A stretch of 64,000 nucleotides of DNA from Rosa chinensis (Eukaryota > Streptophyta > Magnoliopsida > Rosales > Rosaceae): assembly GCF_002994745.2 (NCBI RefSeq), contig NC_037088.1, positions 66,544,397 to 66,608,396 of the forward strand, in the 5' to 3' direction. Below, piece by piece: positions 10,850-22,570 of the stretch. Each line of letters starts with the position of its first letter. Position 1 is the stretch's first letter. A program made the position numbers and the translations under genes. Below the pieces are notes generated by a model. It was not told where the DNA came from. It saw only the letters and a list, made by a program, of their open reading frames with translations, and ran no database searches.

Positions 10850-13800
10850 CTATTTGTAATAATACCGAAGGTGTTCAGTATTCCAAGGGCGGGCCGATAT
10901 AACGCCGTCCTTGTCCATTAAGTAGAAGGTGCCTGGGCTAACGACTTCCACAATTTTGTACGGGCCCTCCCAAGTTGGGCGGAGTTTTGTCGGTGGCGGA
11001 ATGACTTCCTTCATAACCGAGTCCCCCAGTTGGAGGTTCCGGGCCCTGACTCTGGCGTTGTAAAAACGTGATACCCGTTGCTTGTTTTGTAGATTGTGTA
11101 AATGGGCCTTGAGTCTCTTCTCTTCAAGGAGGTCCCTGTCTAAGCTGACGCCGGCGCTGTTGGTCTCTGGGCAGTAGCCTTCGACTCTAGCGGTAGGTTG
11201 AGTAACTTCAATAGGTAAAACAGCCTCTGTGCCGAACATCATACAAAAAGGAGTTTCTCCGGTGGCGGAGGTTGGAGTTGTTCGGATGGCCCACAGGACT
11301 TCTGGGAGCCTTTCTGCCCATAAACCCCTGGCGTCGTCGAGCTTCTTTTTTAACAATTTTTTGATTATCTTGTTTGCCGCTTCGACCTGGCCGTTAGTCT
11401 GGGGGTGGGCGACAGATGCAAACCTCAACTTGGTGCCTAAGTTGGTGGTGAAGGAGATGAGCTCGTCATTGTTGAACTGTGTGCCGTTGTCTGTGATGAT
11501 TGTGTGTGGGACACCGTAGCGGCAATAAATATTCTTCCAAAGGAAGCGAATTACCTTGGCGGTAGTTATTGCCGTCAGTGGTTCCGCTTCTATCCATTTG
11601 CTGTTGTAATCAATGGCAACAATGATGTACTTGAACTGACCCTTGGCAGTTTGGAACTTTCCCATCAGGTCAAGGCCCCACGTGGAATGAATCCATGGGC
11701 CCACGATGATTGATAGTGGTTCCGCTGGTGCGTGTGGGAGATCGGCAAACTGTTGGCATTTGTGGCAAGATCTCGAAATCCGCCGGGCGTCATCGCCCAG
11801 TGTGGGCCAGAAGTAACCTTGTCGCATTGTGCGGTTGGTCAGGGATCTGGCGCCAGAGTGATTTCCGCATTCCCCGCCGTGGATTTCAGTTAGGACAACC
11901 CTTCCTTCCTCTGGGGTCAGACAGCGGAGGTTAGGATGGGTGAATCCCTGGCGGTAGAGCTTGCCGTGCTGGATGTTGTAGCGGGTTGCTCTTCGCTGGA
12001 GCTGTCTTGCTTGGACCTTATCTTCTGGCAACGTTCCGTTGCGTTTATATGTAATGATCTCGTCCATCCAGCTGGGGTTGACTTGAACGTTGAAGATTTC
12101 CGCCAGGGTCTTTGTGATACTTGGCTTGTCCAGGCACTCCACCCTTGTGTCCGCTGGACTCTGATGTGGTTGGGCGGTTGCCAGTCTGGCCAGTGAATCA
12201 GCCTTGGCGTTCTTTTCCCGGGGGATCTGTGTGATTGTATGGAATTTGAACTTTTTTAGCAATGTTTTGACGTACCCCAAATACGCTGCTAACTGCTGGT
12301 CCTTGGCTTGGAAATTGTCGTTGACCTGGTTGACGACTAGTTGGGAGTCGCTGAATATGTTGACGCTGTCAGCTCCTGAGTCAATGGCGAGGAGTAGGCC
12401 GGCGATGAGCGCCTCGTACTCCGCCATATTGTTTGAAGCTTTGAAGTTGAATTTCAATGCGTACTCTGCGTTCAGTCCCCCAGGTCCGGTTAAAATGACT
12501 CCGGCGCCGCTGGCCTTGGCACAGGCGGAGCCGTCCACATGTAGGTCCCAATCTGACTGTGGGGGAGTTGCCTCTGTATTGGTTCCTATTTCTGTTCCGG
12601 GCATTGTTTGAGTATCGGGTTCCGGCTGACGCTCAGTAAGTTCAGCGATGAAGTCCGCTACTGCCTGGCCCTTCATGGCGGTTCTTGGCTTGTACTCTAT
12701 GTCAAATTCCCTGAGCTCAATCGCCCACTTACTGAGGCTTCCTGAGTGTTCAGGGTTCTGCATCACCTGCCTCAGCGGTTGGTTGGTTAACACATGGATC
12801 ATGTGAGCTTGGAAATATTGCCTGAGGCGTCTGGCGGCAACGATAAGTGCGAGGGCCAGCTGTTCCAACGGTGAATATCTTGTTTCTGCTCCGTTCATGC
12901 CTCTGCCGGCGTAGAATACTGGGAGTTCATCCTGGCCTTCCCGCCGAACAATGGCGCAACTTATTGCCGTTGCCGAGACCGCCAAGTATATGAATAATGT
13001 CTCTCCTTGCACAGGGACAGAAAGGAGAGGGACCGCCGCCAGATATTCTTTTAGGCTCTGGAACGCCGCCGGACACTCTGGGTTCCAGTCGATGACCTTC
13101 TTGTGCGTTGTTTTGAGGAGTTTGAAGAATGGGGCGTACTTGTCAGTGAGTCGAGAGATGAATCGAGAGAGGGCGGTTAACTTGCCTTGGAGACACTGGA
13201 CGTCTACCTTATACTTCGGGTCCCCCAGGTTAAGGATGGCCTGTACCTTGTCTGGGTTAGCCTCGATACCTCGCTCGCTGACGATGTAACCCAGAAATTT
13301 GCTAGCGGTGACTGCAAAGAAACATTTTTCTGGGTTGAGGCGCATACCATAGGCCAGGAGGATGGTTACTATGATCCTGAGGTTTTCCACATGTCCACTA
13401 GCCTTTATGCTCTTAACTAGCATGTCATCCACATAGACCTCGATAATTTTTCCCAGATGCTCAGCGAACATGGCGTTCATCAACCGCTGATAAGTTGCAC
13501 CGGCGTTCTTCAGACCAAAAGGCATGACATTGTAGCAGTAGAGGCCTTTGTCGGTGGTGAAGGTGGTGCATTCTTGGTCGCTGGGGTGCATCTTGATCTG
13601 ATTGTACCCGGAGAAGGCGTCCATCATGCTGAGGAGTTCGTGTCCGGCGGTTGCATCGACCAGCTGATCGATTCGAAGTAGCGGGAAACTATCCTTTGGG
13701 CATGCCTTGTTTAGATTTTTGAAGTCGACGCACATCCGCCACTTGCCGCTGGGCTTTTTTACCATTACCAGATTTGAGATCCACTGAGGGTAGATGACTT

Positions 13801-14914
13801 GGCGGATGAATCCAATGTCTCGTAGTTTGGCGACTTCCTGTCCGATTGCCTGGTACTTTTCCTCATCAAAAGCCCTCCGCTTCTGCTTGATGGGATAAAA
13901 GGAAGGTTTGATGGTTAGCTTATGAGTGATTATTTCAGTGGAGATGCCAGGCATGTCCGCATAGGACCATGCAAAGACGGTGGCGTTGTCACGTAGGAAC
14001 TGAGTGAGTTCTGCCTCCACTTCTGGGTCTAGTTGGGCGCCTATGCGGACCGTCCTCTCTGGATGTTCGTCTGAGATGCAGACGACCTTCAGCGACGTGT
14101 CCGGGTTGACCGGCTCCTTCATTACATATTTCTTCTCCTCATCTCTAGGATCCTCAAAGATATTCGGTGGTGGTGGGTCATTACCCACTGTCAGGATTTC
14201 ATGGCGGCGCGTCGAACGCGCTACAGTTGTTGAATAGCATTCTCGTGCCAGCTGCTGGCTTCCCCTTACACAGCCTGTGCCGTTGGGCGTGGGGAACTTC
14301 ATGAGAAGCATGTATCCGGCAATGATGCACTTGAGCTTATTAAGCGCCGGTCGACCAATGATGGCGTTGTACGAACTGAAACAGTCGACTATGATGAATT
14401 CCGTGTGTACCTCCGCCATACAGGGACTAGTGCCAATAACTAGTCGCATGTAGTCCGACCCTAGTGGTTGTGTGATGTCACCGGAGAAGCTGAGCAGTGG
14501 CTCGTGATCCTGGAGTAGTTTCCTGTTCCGCTTGAGATGGTCGTAGCAACCGCTGAAGATGACGTTGACAGCGGACCCGCTATCCACCAAGATTCTCCCC
14601 ACCGAGAATTTGCCAAGAATGGCATCGACCAAGAATGGGTCGTCATGGGGTAAATGTACTCCGCGCTCCTCCTCCTCTGAAAAGGTAATAGGCTCCCAAC
14701 CTGATCTCGGTAGTTTAGCGGATCTTTCGTAGCGGATGTTGCAAACTTCCTTCGGGTGGTTGGCACGTTCATATCGCTTTCTTGCCCTGTGAGACATATT
14801 GGTGATTGGAGCACCGCCATCGATGGTATTGATGCGGCCCAAGGTTTCAACGTTGGCAATCACTGGTGGTGGTTGGCGCACCTTGAACTGCTCTAACTTG
14901 CCGTCACGGTACAA
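10850..14914 (-). CDS. pol: Element 2 Pol: protease, reverse transcriptase, RNase H, integrase (intact)
   Basis: This is an open frame of 1354 codons. An aspartic protease motif VDSGSAVNVIF lies at residues 110-120. Reverse transcriptase follows, with the catalytic YVDD at about 494-497 and MPFGLKNAGATYQ upstream of it. RNase H carries the four acidic positions D793, E832, D856 and D906. Integrase has an H-H-C-C zinc segment (about 1011-1053) and a DDE core at D1082, D1142 and E1178, with 35 residues between the last two. The family makes cDNA and inserts it in the nucleus. In the sister copy gag and pol form one continuous frame, so the first methionine here is only the first one after the gag frameshifts. 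No stop or missing catalytic residue was seen. Confidence 0.92.
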   Translation of the reverse strand: MYRDGKLEQFKVRQPPPVIANVETLGRINTIDGGAPITNMSHRARKRYERANHPKEVCNIRYERSAKLPRSGWEPITFSEEEERGVHLPHDDPFLVDAILGKFSVGRILVDSGSAVNVIFSGCYDHLKRNRKLLQDHEPLLSFSGDITQPLGSDYMRLVIGTSPCMAEVHTEFIIVDCFSSYNAIIGRPALNKLKCIIAGYMLLMKFPTPNGTGCVRGSQQLARECYSTTVARSTRRHEILTVGNDPPPPNIFEDPRDEEKKYVMKEPVNPDTSLKVVCISDEHPERTVRIGAQLDPEVEAELTQFLRDNATVFAWSYADMPGISTEIITHKLTIKPSFYPIKQKRRAFDEEKYQAIGQEVAKLRDIGFIRQVIYPQWISNLVMVKKPSGKWRMCVDFKNLNKACPKDSFPLLRIDQLVDATAGHELLSMMDAFSGYNQIKMHPSDQECTTFTTDKGLYCYNVMPFGLKNAGATYQRLMNAMFAEHLGKIIEVYVDDMLVKSIKASGHVENLRIIVTILLAYGMRLNPEKCFFAVTASKFLGYIVSERGIEANPDKVQAILNLGDPKYKVDVQCLQGKLTALSRFISRLTDKYAPFFKLLKTTHKKVIDWNPECPAAFQSLKEYLAAVPLLSVPVQGETLFIYLAVSATAISCAIVRREGQDELPVFYAGRGMNGAETRYSPLEQLALALIVAARRLRQYFQAHMIHVLTNQPLRQVMQNPEHSGSLSKWAIELREFDIEYKPRTAMKGQAVADFIAELTERQPEPDTQTMPGTEIGTNTEATPPQSDWDLHVDGSACAKASGAGVILTGPGGLNAEYALKFNFKASNNMAEYEALIAGLLLAIDSGADSVNIFSDSQLVVNQVNDNFQAKDQQLAAYLGYVKTLLKKFKFHTITQIPREKNAKADSLARLATAQPHQSPADTRVECLDKPSITKTLAEIFNVQVNPSWMDEIITYKRNGTLPEDKVQARQLQRRATRYNIQHGKLYRQGFTHPNLRCLTPEEGRVVLTEIHGGECGNHSGARSLTNRTMRQGYFWPTLGDDARRISRSCHKCQQFADLPHAPAEPLSIIVGPWIHSTWGLDLMGKFQTAKGQFKYIIVAIDYNSKWIEAEPLTAITTAKVIRFLWKNIYCRYGVPHTIITDNGTQFNNDELISFTTNLGTKLRFASVAHPQTNGQVEAANKIIKKLLKKKLDDARGLWAERLPEVLWAIRTTPTSATGETPFCMMFGTEAVLPIEVTQPTARVEGYCPETNSAGVSLDRDLLEEKRLKAHLHNLQNKQRVSRFYNARVRARNLQLGDSVMKEVIPPPTKLRPTWEGPYKIVEVVSPGTFYLMDKDGVISARPWNTEHLRYYYK

Positions 14915-16568
14915 AGTCTCAATGGCCGTTTTGAGAGCATTGCAGCTGTTTGTATTGTGGCGGCTGTCCGCGTGGTATTTGCACCACTTGTCTGTGTTCC
15001 TGGGTTTGCCTGTTTTTGGGTACTTTGGAGGGGGTGGCGGTGGGATCTGATCCTTGCACTGATTATAGATATCTTCATATGAGGCCGTTAGGACCGTGAA
15101 GACTGCGTACCGCTGCGAGGATTCCGTCTGCTTGTTGTGGTTATCCCCGTGAGTTGGGCGGTTTCCCTTGTAGTAATGCTGCCCCTTCTGCCGCTTGGTT
15201 TGGTGGTGGCCCTGCTGCCACTCCCTTTTCTTGTCGGTTGGTGGTGCTGAGGGGGCTTGTCAGCGGTTCCCTGGTGACTGGCAGATGGTTGTGCTGACCT
15301 TGCTGCTGTTGCTGGCGGTGGGGTCTCTCCATATGTAATGAATTCCGCCTGGGCGTGAATGACCGCTCACTCATGACGTGGTCGTACGTTGCATTGGGAT
15401 GGTTGTAATTGAGGTGATAGAGGAACGGTCCCTTGAGGAGTCCCTTCCTGAAGGCCGCCGATGCCATAGTCTTGTCTAGGTCGAGGCACTGAGATGCTGC
15501 CGCCCTCCACCTGGTGACAAAGGCCTTCAGTGATTCGTCCTCCCCCTATTTAACTCCGAAAAGCTGACTTGTATTGTGATGTCCGGCGGACAGTAAGATG
15601 AAGCGGGAGAGGAAAGCATGCGACAGTGCATGGAATGAGCCGACAGACCCTGGCGGACATTCGAAAAACCAGTTCATTGCTTCGCCGTCCAATGTTTCGC
15701 TGAATAGATGGCATAAGGTGGTGTCGTCGAACCCCTTGTTGTTGGTGACCTTCTTGAAGGTGTCCATGTGGACAAAGGGATCGGTCATTCCACCGTAAGG
15801 TGGCATCTTTGGGGTTTTTGCATATGCCGGTCTAACAGCCTGCAGGATCGCGGCGGAAAAGGGGCCGGGTCTGGAAGTGAATAGCGGGTTCCGAACTGAC
15901 GCCGGGACGCCTGTTTCCGCCCTGATCAACCTCTGCTCCAGTTGGTGCATCCTATCCAATAGCTGGGCGGTTGCATCACCGGCGGAATCGGCCTGACTGG
16001 CCTGCCGAGTTGGCCTTCGCCTAGGTATGGGCGGATCACCCTCAGTCCTTGCCCTGGCTTTCGAGCGGTTGTCGTGCGGAAGTGATTCCGCCACCTGCTC
16101 TAACACTAGTTGGGGTATGGGCGGCGGTCCCATTCCCGACAACCCTGGTGGGTTAAGCGGTACATGCATTTGTAAGACCGGCCCTGGCGCCATCGTGTCG
16201 GTGCTGGGTCGACTACGCCTGGTGCTGCGTGACTGCTCGCTTTGTGCCAGGCGGTTGGTGGCAGCCAAAGTGTTTTTTAGTTCCTCGAAACGTGCCATGA
16301 GCGCAGCCATCTGTGCCTCGGCCTCAGCCTTTTCCTTGCGCTCCTCCTCACGCTCCCTGTTTGCCTTATGAAGATCCGCCAGTGCCATCTCGTACATGGT
16401 GACGAGATCCCTGCCTGACGGGCGGCTGCTGCCTGGATTTGCCTCGCCGCTGGGGTTGGCTGGGGTTGTGAATAGTGCGCGGTTAACGCCGATCGCGGGG
16501 TCGGAGGTTTGGGGAATGGCGGGGAGCCCTGCCTGCTCTTCAGCGTTTCCCCAGCTATCGTTAGTCAT
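14915..16568 (-). pseudogene. gag: Element 2 gag, three disabling changes
   Basis: The frame starts at 16568 (MTNDSWGNAEEQ), 34 bases inside the primer-binding site. It has a coiled N-terminal part (REREEERKEKAEAEAQ) and the gag core (MNWFFECPPGSVGSFHAL). It stops at a TAG (15546-15548) where Element 3 has CAG. A further 1-bp deletion near 15367 and another near 15252, both judged against Element 3, shift the frame again. A zinc knuckle of the form CKYHADSGHNTNSC lies at about 14940-14985. Compared with the sister copy, Gag could be made only as a 340-residue N-terminal piece. Confidence 0.85.
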
Positions 16569-16602
16569 GGTGATTGTAGCGGGATGACCTTTTGTTCAAA
16601 GA

Positions 16603-16620
16603 TTCCCACAGACGGCGCCA
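16603..16620 (-). other. Element 2 primer-binding site
   Basis: On the minus strand TGGCGCCGTCTGTGGGAA begins one base after the 5' LTR. The same site is present in Element 3. Confidence 0.8.
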
Positions 16621-16621
16621 A

Positions 16622-17137
16622 TGTTAATGTCTAAAAGTCTGGCGGTAGCCGGACCTTAGTTAACGCTGATCCGTTGGGCGGATCGATACTCGTGTTAATG
16701 TTGTAGTCCCCGTTACCTGTCAAGTAAAATACAACGGGCGTCAGAGGGAGACCGCGATAGGCGGCCTTCAACTCTCCGATGCCTAAGTTAGTCAATGTAT
16801 TTATGTTGACAAAGTAACAGTAGGTAAGTATTGAATGCGTCCTTAATGAGGAGAGAGGAGAGAACCTTTTATAGGTGAGGAAGAGACTGATCTTGTCTTT
16901 GTTTTCGATGTGGGACTGATATGCTTCAGTTCTCAGTTTCAGAAGCTTCTGATGCCATCTTGGCGCGGCGCGTGGCGGCGCGTCAGTGGCGATCTGGAGG
17001 TGGTCCGATGCTGAGGAAGTAGCCCGCCTGGCGGTGTGTCTGCATGTCATTCCTTTGGTTGGAATTAGTACCTTTAGTGGTACAATGAGCATGGCCCATT
17101 ATAGCTAATTATGTTTGCAAATGTACATGTATGTACA
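16622..17137 (-). repeat. Element 2 5' LTR (right)
   Basis: This 516-bp LTR starts TG and ends CA and is paired with 5269-5784. It is followed on the right by the TSD AACAA. Confidence 0.95.
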
Positions 17138-17838
17138 AACAATTTCTTCACCCAACTACCCAAAATAGAGGTGTGGTACTCTTGATGATGATTCCCTTAA
17201 AGCCTTGAGTGAGTCTTTCAAAATTCCCAAAATAAAACTAAAGAAACTAAAGAAAATGAAAAGGGAGGAGGAGAGGATAGGAGAAGAGAGTGAGAAAAGA
17301 GAGCAGCCCAAAGGGGCTGCCTCTGTTTTTTCGTGCGGCTCTGTAGGTATCTCGGGTTCTCCCCCCTTCCCCATATATATCTATATATATATATATACCT
17401 ATAAGGAGGCGCTGTGAGTAAAGGCTGATGAATGAACCGGGTATGTGTGGCTAGAGGAAGATATTAATCATGGATAAGGCTGCACGTGACCAAGAGAGGA
17501 GAGAATATGAAGCCTCTGTGTGATTGTGGTGACATGCCACGTGTCAATTATTGGTTGGAGAAGTCTATTTCAACATCAAACGTGCATGAATGCAGTGTGT
17601 GTTGGTTAATTAACCAATTAAGCTTAATTGCTTAATTAAGCCATTCACAATTTTGTCCTTTTGTCGAAATTTTCGAATTGCTCTAATTTCATCCAATTTT
17701 CTCCAATTTCCGCAATTCCGCTTATTTTCTACAAAATAAATATAAAAAAATTAATTACATAATTATTAGTTTGGAAATAAGCATATTTTTAGTGTTTCGA
17801 ATGCAATTACGCGCACAAAAATGCGTTTAATCACAAAT

Positions 17839-20398
17839 TTTAGAGTCACTGAACCAGGTTCCCATGGTACAGGAGCACGAACAAGCCAAGACGGTGATCC
17901 CTGCAGAGGAATCATTGGTTGCTTTCATGGTTAAACGGTTCAACGCTGATATCCCAGCAGATGAACCCAAGCTCAATCTTGATGATGACATGGACGAAAC
18001 AGAAATGGTGGATACCTCTTGCAATATGGTTTATGTGCTCCCTGCTAAGTATGCATTACCAGTCGCTACGCAGGAATGCGTAGAAGCTGACGCGATTGGA
18101 GAACAGCAGTTGCAGATCACTTCAGCCGCAACAATGCAGGTGAAAGAAGTAGTGTTCCTTGAGACTGAAGATGCTAACAGCAAGGGTTTCTTCATGAGCT
18201 TCACAAGACCCACACCCGCCATGGTGCAACACATGCGACCTTTGTATATCACAGCAGAAGTTAATGGGACTAAGGTCAGCAAGATAATGGTTGATACCGG
18301 TGCGGCTGTGAATGTCATTTCTAGGGATCAAGAAAGAGAAGATCCAATCCACGTCCCTTACGCTAAAGAACTTCGCGGGGACTGTGACCAAAACATTGGG
18401 TTTGATTTTCCTACGAGTCAAGGTGGGTCCAGCAGAAGGGGTTTATGCTTTCTTTGTTACAGATTGCTATGCTGCATATAGCGCAATTTTGGGCCGCGAC
18501 TGGATCCTTAGGAGTTATTGTGTCCCATCTACCCTTAATCAGGAGCTAATCATATGGGACAGAGTTGCGGACAAGGCGGAAATTGTTAAAGCAGACCTGC
18601 GACCTTTTTCGGTGTCTGCCAGCTACGTGGACGCAAGGTATTACCTAGAACCAATCTCTCCTTTGCAAGTCAGTAGCATCGACAATAAGGCCACAGGGGT
18701 GACGGCTTCTGAGTTGGCACAGTGGGGACTCACGCTTGCAAAAGAAGACCTAGCGAGGCCCGGCCATGTTGTGCCCCACGCAATGGGTAATTAATGGATT
18801 ACGACCTTCCAGAGGAAGGGATAGAGGCCTTCCATTCCTTGTACGAGAGGCTATCCTCATACTTGATGGAAAAAGAGGCCTATGATCGAGTCGCGACCTT
18901 AGAAATTATTAATGAAGAGTTCACGGACCAAGAAGAGGAGGAAGAAGAGATTCAGCTTGCTCCAGCGGCATTGGATGATACACCTCCGAAGGTTAGGGAC
19001 CCTATTGAAAAGGTCAATCTGGGAACAATTGATGAGCCTATAGAAGTGGCTATCAGCACTTACTTAGAGCCTAGCGAGAAACAGAGGCTCGTCAACTTAT
19101 TGCTAGAATTCAAGGACTGCTTCGCGGAAAAATAAGAGGACATGCCAGGCCTATCACCAGACTTGGTATGCCACCAACTACCAACGCTGCCTGATAAGAG
19201 GCCTTTGAAGCAAGAGCTGCGAAGAATGAACTCGGAGACCCAAGTTCTGGTCAAAGAGGAAGTCGAAAAGATGCACAAGTCAGGCATTATCAGGGTAGCC
19301 AAGTACAATCAGTGGCTGTCCAATATAGTGCCTGTTCGCAAGAAGAATGGCAAAATAAGGATCTGCGTGGATTACAAAGACCTAATTTGGCTACACCTAA
19401 AGACGTCTACCCCATGCCTGTTGCTGACATGTTGGTAGACGCAGTTGAACGGCACGAACTGTTATCTTTCATGGACGGTACAGCGGGATATCACCAGATT
19501 CCGGTCGCGGAAGAAGATAGACACAAGACCGCATTCCGCTGCCCTGGGTTCACGGGAGTTTTTGAATATGTGGTCATGCCTTTTGGACTGAAGAATGTCG
19601 GAGCAACATATCAGAGAGCCATGAACCTGATCTTCCACGACATACTTGGGAAGATCTTAGAGGTTTACATTGATGACGTCATCATGAAGTCTAAGAAGAG
19701 TGGAGATCACTTCACGGTTCTCAGAAAAGTTTTCGAGCGTATGCGACTACACAAGCTCAAGATGAATCCCGCCAAGTGCGTTTTTGGAGTTCAGGCAGGC
19801 GATTTCCTGGGATTCATTGTCCATCAAAGGGGCATTGAGGTCCTTGAGGATAAGGCAAACGCGGTCATCAATGCATCTCCCCAGCAAACGAAGAAGAATT
19901 ACAGCGACTACTGGCTAAGATCAACTTTTTGAGACGATTCATTTCTAACTCTGCGGGCAAAATCCAGCCATTTTCCCCACTGCTGAAGTTGCAAGGACAG
20001 AACGAGTTTGTGTGGGAACCTAAACATCAAGAGGCTTTCGACAAAATCAAGGCCTATCTGGCGAGCCCGCCAGTGCTTGTTCCTCCCAGAGCTGGATTTC
20101 CATTAAAGTTGTATGTTTTAGCAGCTAAGGCTTCCATTGGCAACCTCCTCGCTCAGGATGATGAAGAGGGTGTCGAACATGCCATCTTTTACCTCAGTAG
20201 GACACTCACAGATTGCGAAACAAGGTACACTCCAATGGAAAAGCTGTGTCTTACATTATACTTCTCAGCATGCAAGTTGCGGCATTACATGTTGTCCTTT
20301 ACTACTTGCATCATTGCTCAAACCAATCTAGTCAAGTATATGCTATTGCGACCTATCCTGAGAGGTCGTATTGGCAAGTGGGTGCTCGCCTTATCAGA
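17839..20398 (+). pseudogene. Element 1 pol, first part: protease, RT, start of RNase H
   Basis: Coding resumes immediately after solo LTR A. The protease motif VDTGAAVNVIS starts at about 18290. A frameshift follows near 18320, then the segment VTDCYAAYSAILGRDWI at about 18460-18510. Stops lie at 18792-18794 and 19133-19135, and another frame change falls near 19380-19430. RT is recognisable by MPFGLKNVGATYQRA and the catalytic YIDD at 19666-19677. The connection and early RNase H region (EKLCLTLYFSACKLRHYM) run to 20398, where Element 4 interrupts it. The coding continues at 34597. It is decayed and not expected to function. Confidence 0.85.
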
Positions 20399-21494
20399 TG
20401 TCATGCCCCTGATTTCAGCCACGATTACCCTGACCTGCAGGATTAACCCCTACACAATTCCATTGAATAGTGCACCGGGTTGCCACACAACAAACCCGGT
20501 AAGCTTATGAAGCTCGTATGAGTAAACTCAAAACCACAAAGCAAAAACACATTTCTTAAGTCACCTCAACCTAAACACGATATACACAGCTCACACCTAC
20601 GGCCATCAATTCCAAAATCTTCCATATCGTGCCTACATAAGTCAACTGGTGACTACAGCCTCATGCTTAAATTCTCAACTAGCGTCCTATTACACAAATT
20701 TAATCAAAAAAGACTTCCTCAAGAAATGTTTGATGCCATTCTAACGCCCTACGCCGAATCCCAAACCACACTCATTCCCTCCCCACTAGGAGCCTTTGTC
20801 ATCAACATGACATCAAAGGTGAAAATCAATGAATCACCTTCCTATCCTCACCACAGAGTACAATTCTTCACCACAATGGCTCTTAAGATAAATCAAACCA
20901 TCAATCAATAAATCAAGAAGAAAGCAAGGCAATCACAATTTAAGCAACAAGCAAAACAATTCATAGTAACCCCTGCATCTAATTTAGTTCAGGAGGTCAC
21001 ATTAAGTCAAGCAATTCAAAGCAAGGTAGTCATCGTAACCCCACACTCTGACGTTCGTAGGTAACCCCTACCATCACAGCAGTCTTCGCGATCATTGTTA
21101 ACTTAATAACAATTCAGCTCTGCCACCGAGTAGTCATCACACTGATCATCGTACAGATTCCACAGATCATCACGCAGATAGCCATCATCCTACTGATCAT
21201 CACACAGATTCCGCGGGTCATCACACATCCTACTGATCATCACACATATATCGCCGGTCATCACTCAGATAGCGATCATCCAACCAATCATCACACAGAT
21301 ATCGCCGGTCATCACACAGATAGCGATCATCACACTGACTCATTACTAGTCATCACACAGATAGCAATCATCATACAAACTCCACCGATTTTTCACACAG
21401 ATAACCCTACACAAACTTTACATGATAATCATCACAAAGATTCACTGATGTCATCGATTCATTACACAGATACTCCTACACAAGCCTTACATGA
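20399..21494. repeat. Element 4 left part with short degenerate tandem repeats
   Basis: No gene was seen. From about 21110 to 21490 a degenerate 20-25 bp unit built on GATCATCACACAGATA repeats many times. Related units continue at 33000-33080 beyond Element 3, which shows that the target of Element 3 was inside this array. Confidence 0.7.
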
Positions 21495-22010
21495 TGTTAA
21501 TGTCTAAAAGTCTGGCGGTAGCCGGACCTTAGTTAACGCTGATCAGTTGGGCGGATCGATACTTGTGTTGATGTTATAGTCCCTGTTACCTGTCAAGTAA
21601 AATACAACGGGCGTCAGAGGGAGACCGCGCTGGGCGGTCTTCAACTCTCCGATGCCTAAGTTAGTCAATGTATTTATGTTGACGAAGTAACAGTAGGTAA
21701 GTATTGAATGCGTAATTAATGAGGAGAGAGGAGAGAACCTTTTATTGGTGAGGAAGAGACTGATCTTGTCTTTGTTTTCGATGTGGGACTGATATGCTTC
21801 AGTTCTCAGTTTCAGAAGCTTCTGATGCCATCTTGGCGCGGCGCGTGGCGGCGCGTCAGTGGCGATCTGGAGGCGGTCTGATGCTGAGGTTGTAACCCGT
21901 CTGGCGGTGTGTCTTCATGTCATTCCTTTGGTTGGAATTAGTACCTTTAGCGGTACAATGAGCATGGCCTATTATAGCTAATTATGCTTGCAAATGTACA
22001 TGTATGTACA
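21495..22010 (-). repeat. Element 3 3' LTR (left)
   Basis: This 516-bp LTR is identical to 32483-32998 except at about position 21544, where CAG replaces CCG. Confidence 0.95.
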
Positions 22011-22570
22011 AGTCCCCCAAGTCCCCAGTCAAGGAAGGCAATCTTGGTTGGGGAGTTGTTCAGCGGTTTGAAGCGTTTTCCTCCGCTAGACTTGCAAGAG
22101 CATAATTAGCGTCAGTGCGTTGTCAACCGTTGGTTTTACTGAGCAAACGCTTTGTACCCTTTCGGGTGGGCCCCTGCTGGGCCCCCCAGGGAGTCCCCCA
22201 CTCCCCGGCGAAGATAGACCTCCGGATGGTCGGTAATTTGTTTGATGAGGGGGAGCTGCACGGAGCAGAGGGTGTTGGGTAGCGAGCCCAATGTTTAGTA
22301 CCCAAATAACGGGGGTCAACGTGCCTGATCAGGGCCGTCGTAGACTGTTTTGACTAGTCCTCGTGTCCCGTAGGGACGGTCTGACGGTAACGCCGCGTGG
22401 CGGTCGTTGTCAGAGTGAGGCGTAGCCTCGGGATTTTCCGTTGGCCGACATCCCCCCGCTGGATGCAGCAGGAAGCAGCGTCCGATAGACGTGCCTGGCG
22501 GTATTTTTGCAAGATGAAAAGAAAGGTTCCGCCAGCGGTGTGTAGCGAAAGACACCCCGCCTGCAGGGTA
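22011..22570 (-). other. Element 3 polypurine tract and 3' non-coding region
   Basis: The minus-strand purine tract ACTTGGGGGACT lies next to the LTR at 22011-22022. The remainder matches 5797-6344 of Element 2 and holds no supportable gene. Confidence 0.6.

Larger units (their letters stand above)
5269..17137 (-). mobile_element. Element 2: Tat-type Ty3/Gypsy retrotransposon with antisense gene
   Basis: The element is bounded by identical 5-bp TSDs AACAA (5264-5268 and 17138-17142). Its two 516-bp LTRs start TGTTAATGTC and end ATGTATGTACA, with about five differences between them (about 1%). Transcription of gag-pol runs right to left. The primer-binding site is at 16603-16620, gag at about 14915-16568, pol at 10850-14914, an antisense spliced gene at about 7297-10545 and the polypurine tract at 5785-5796. 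Pol is open throughout, while gag has one stop and two frameshifts. The RT motif YVDDMLVKS is typical of the Tat lineage. Element 3 is a second copy of the same family. Confidence 0.95.
4246..17833 (-). mobile_element. Solo LTR A, minus orientation, split by Element 2
   Basis: The TSD CAAAT at 4241-4245 and 17834-17838 brackets a sequence that, read on the minus strand, begins TGATTAAACG and ends AGTCA. Without Element 2 and its duplicated target it is about 1.7 kb. It is the reverse-complement relative of solo LTR B (53641-55538); shared blocks include the TTTATTTATTTTGTAGAAAA stretch and the paired GGTTAAGGC-type segments near 4730-4830. No coding frame is present and no internal retrotransposon region remains, so a solo LTR left by LTR-LTR recombination is the simplest reading. 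A dinucleotide AT run lies at about 17373-17399. Confidence 0.8.

Noticed and set aside
11229..14237. Many plus-strand open frames inside the Element 2 pol (and 27691-30096 in Element 3)
   Set aside because: They mirror the strong minus-strand pol frame and have no domain features.
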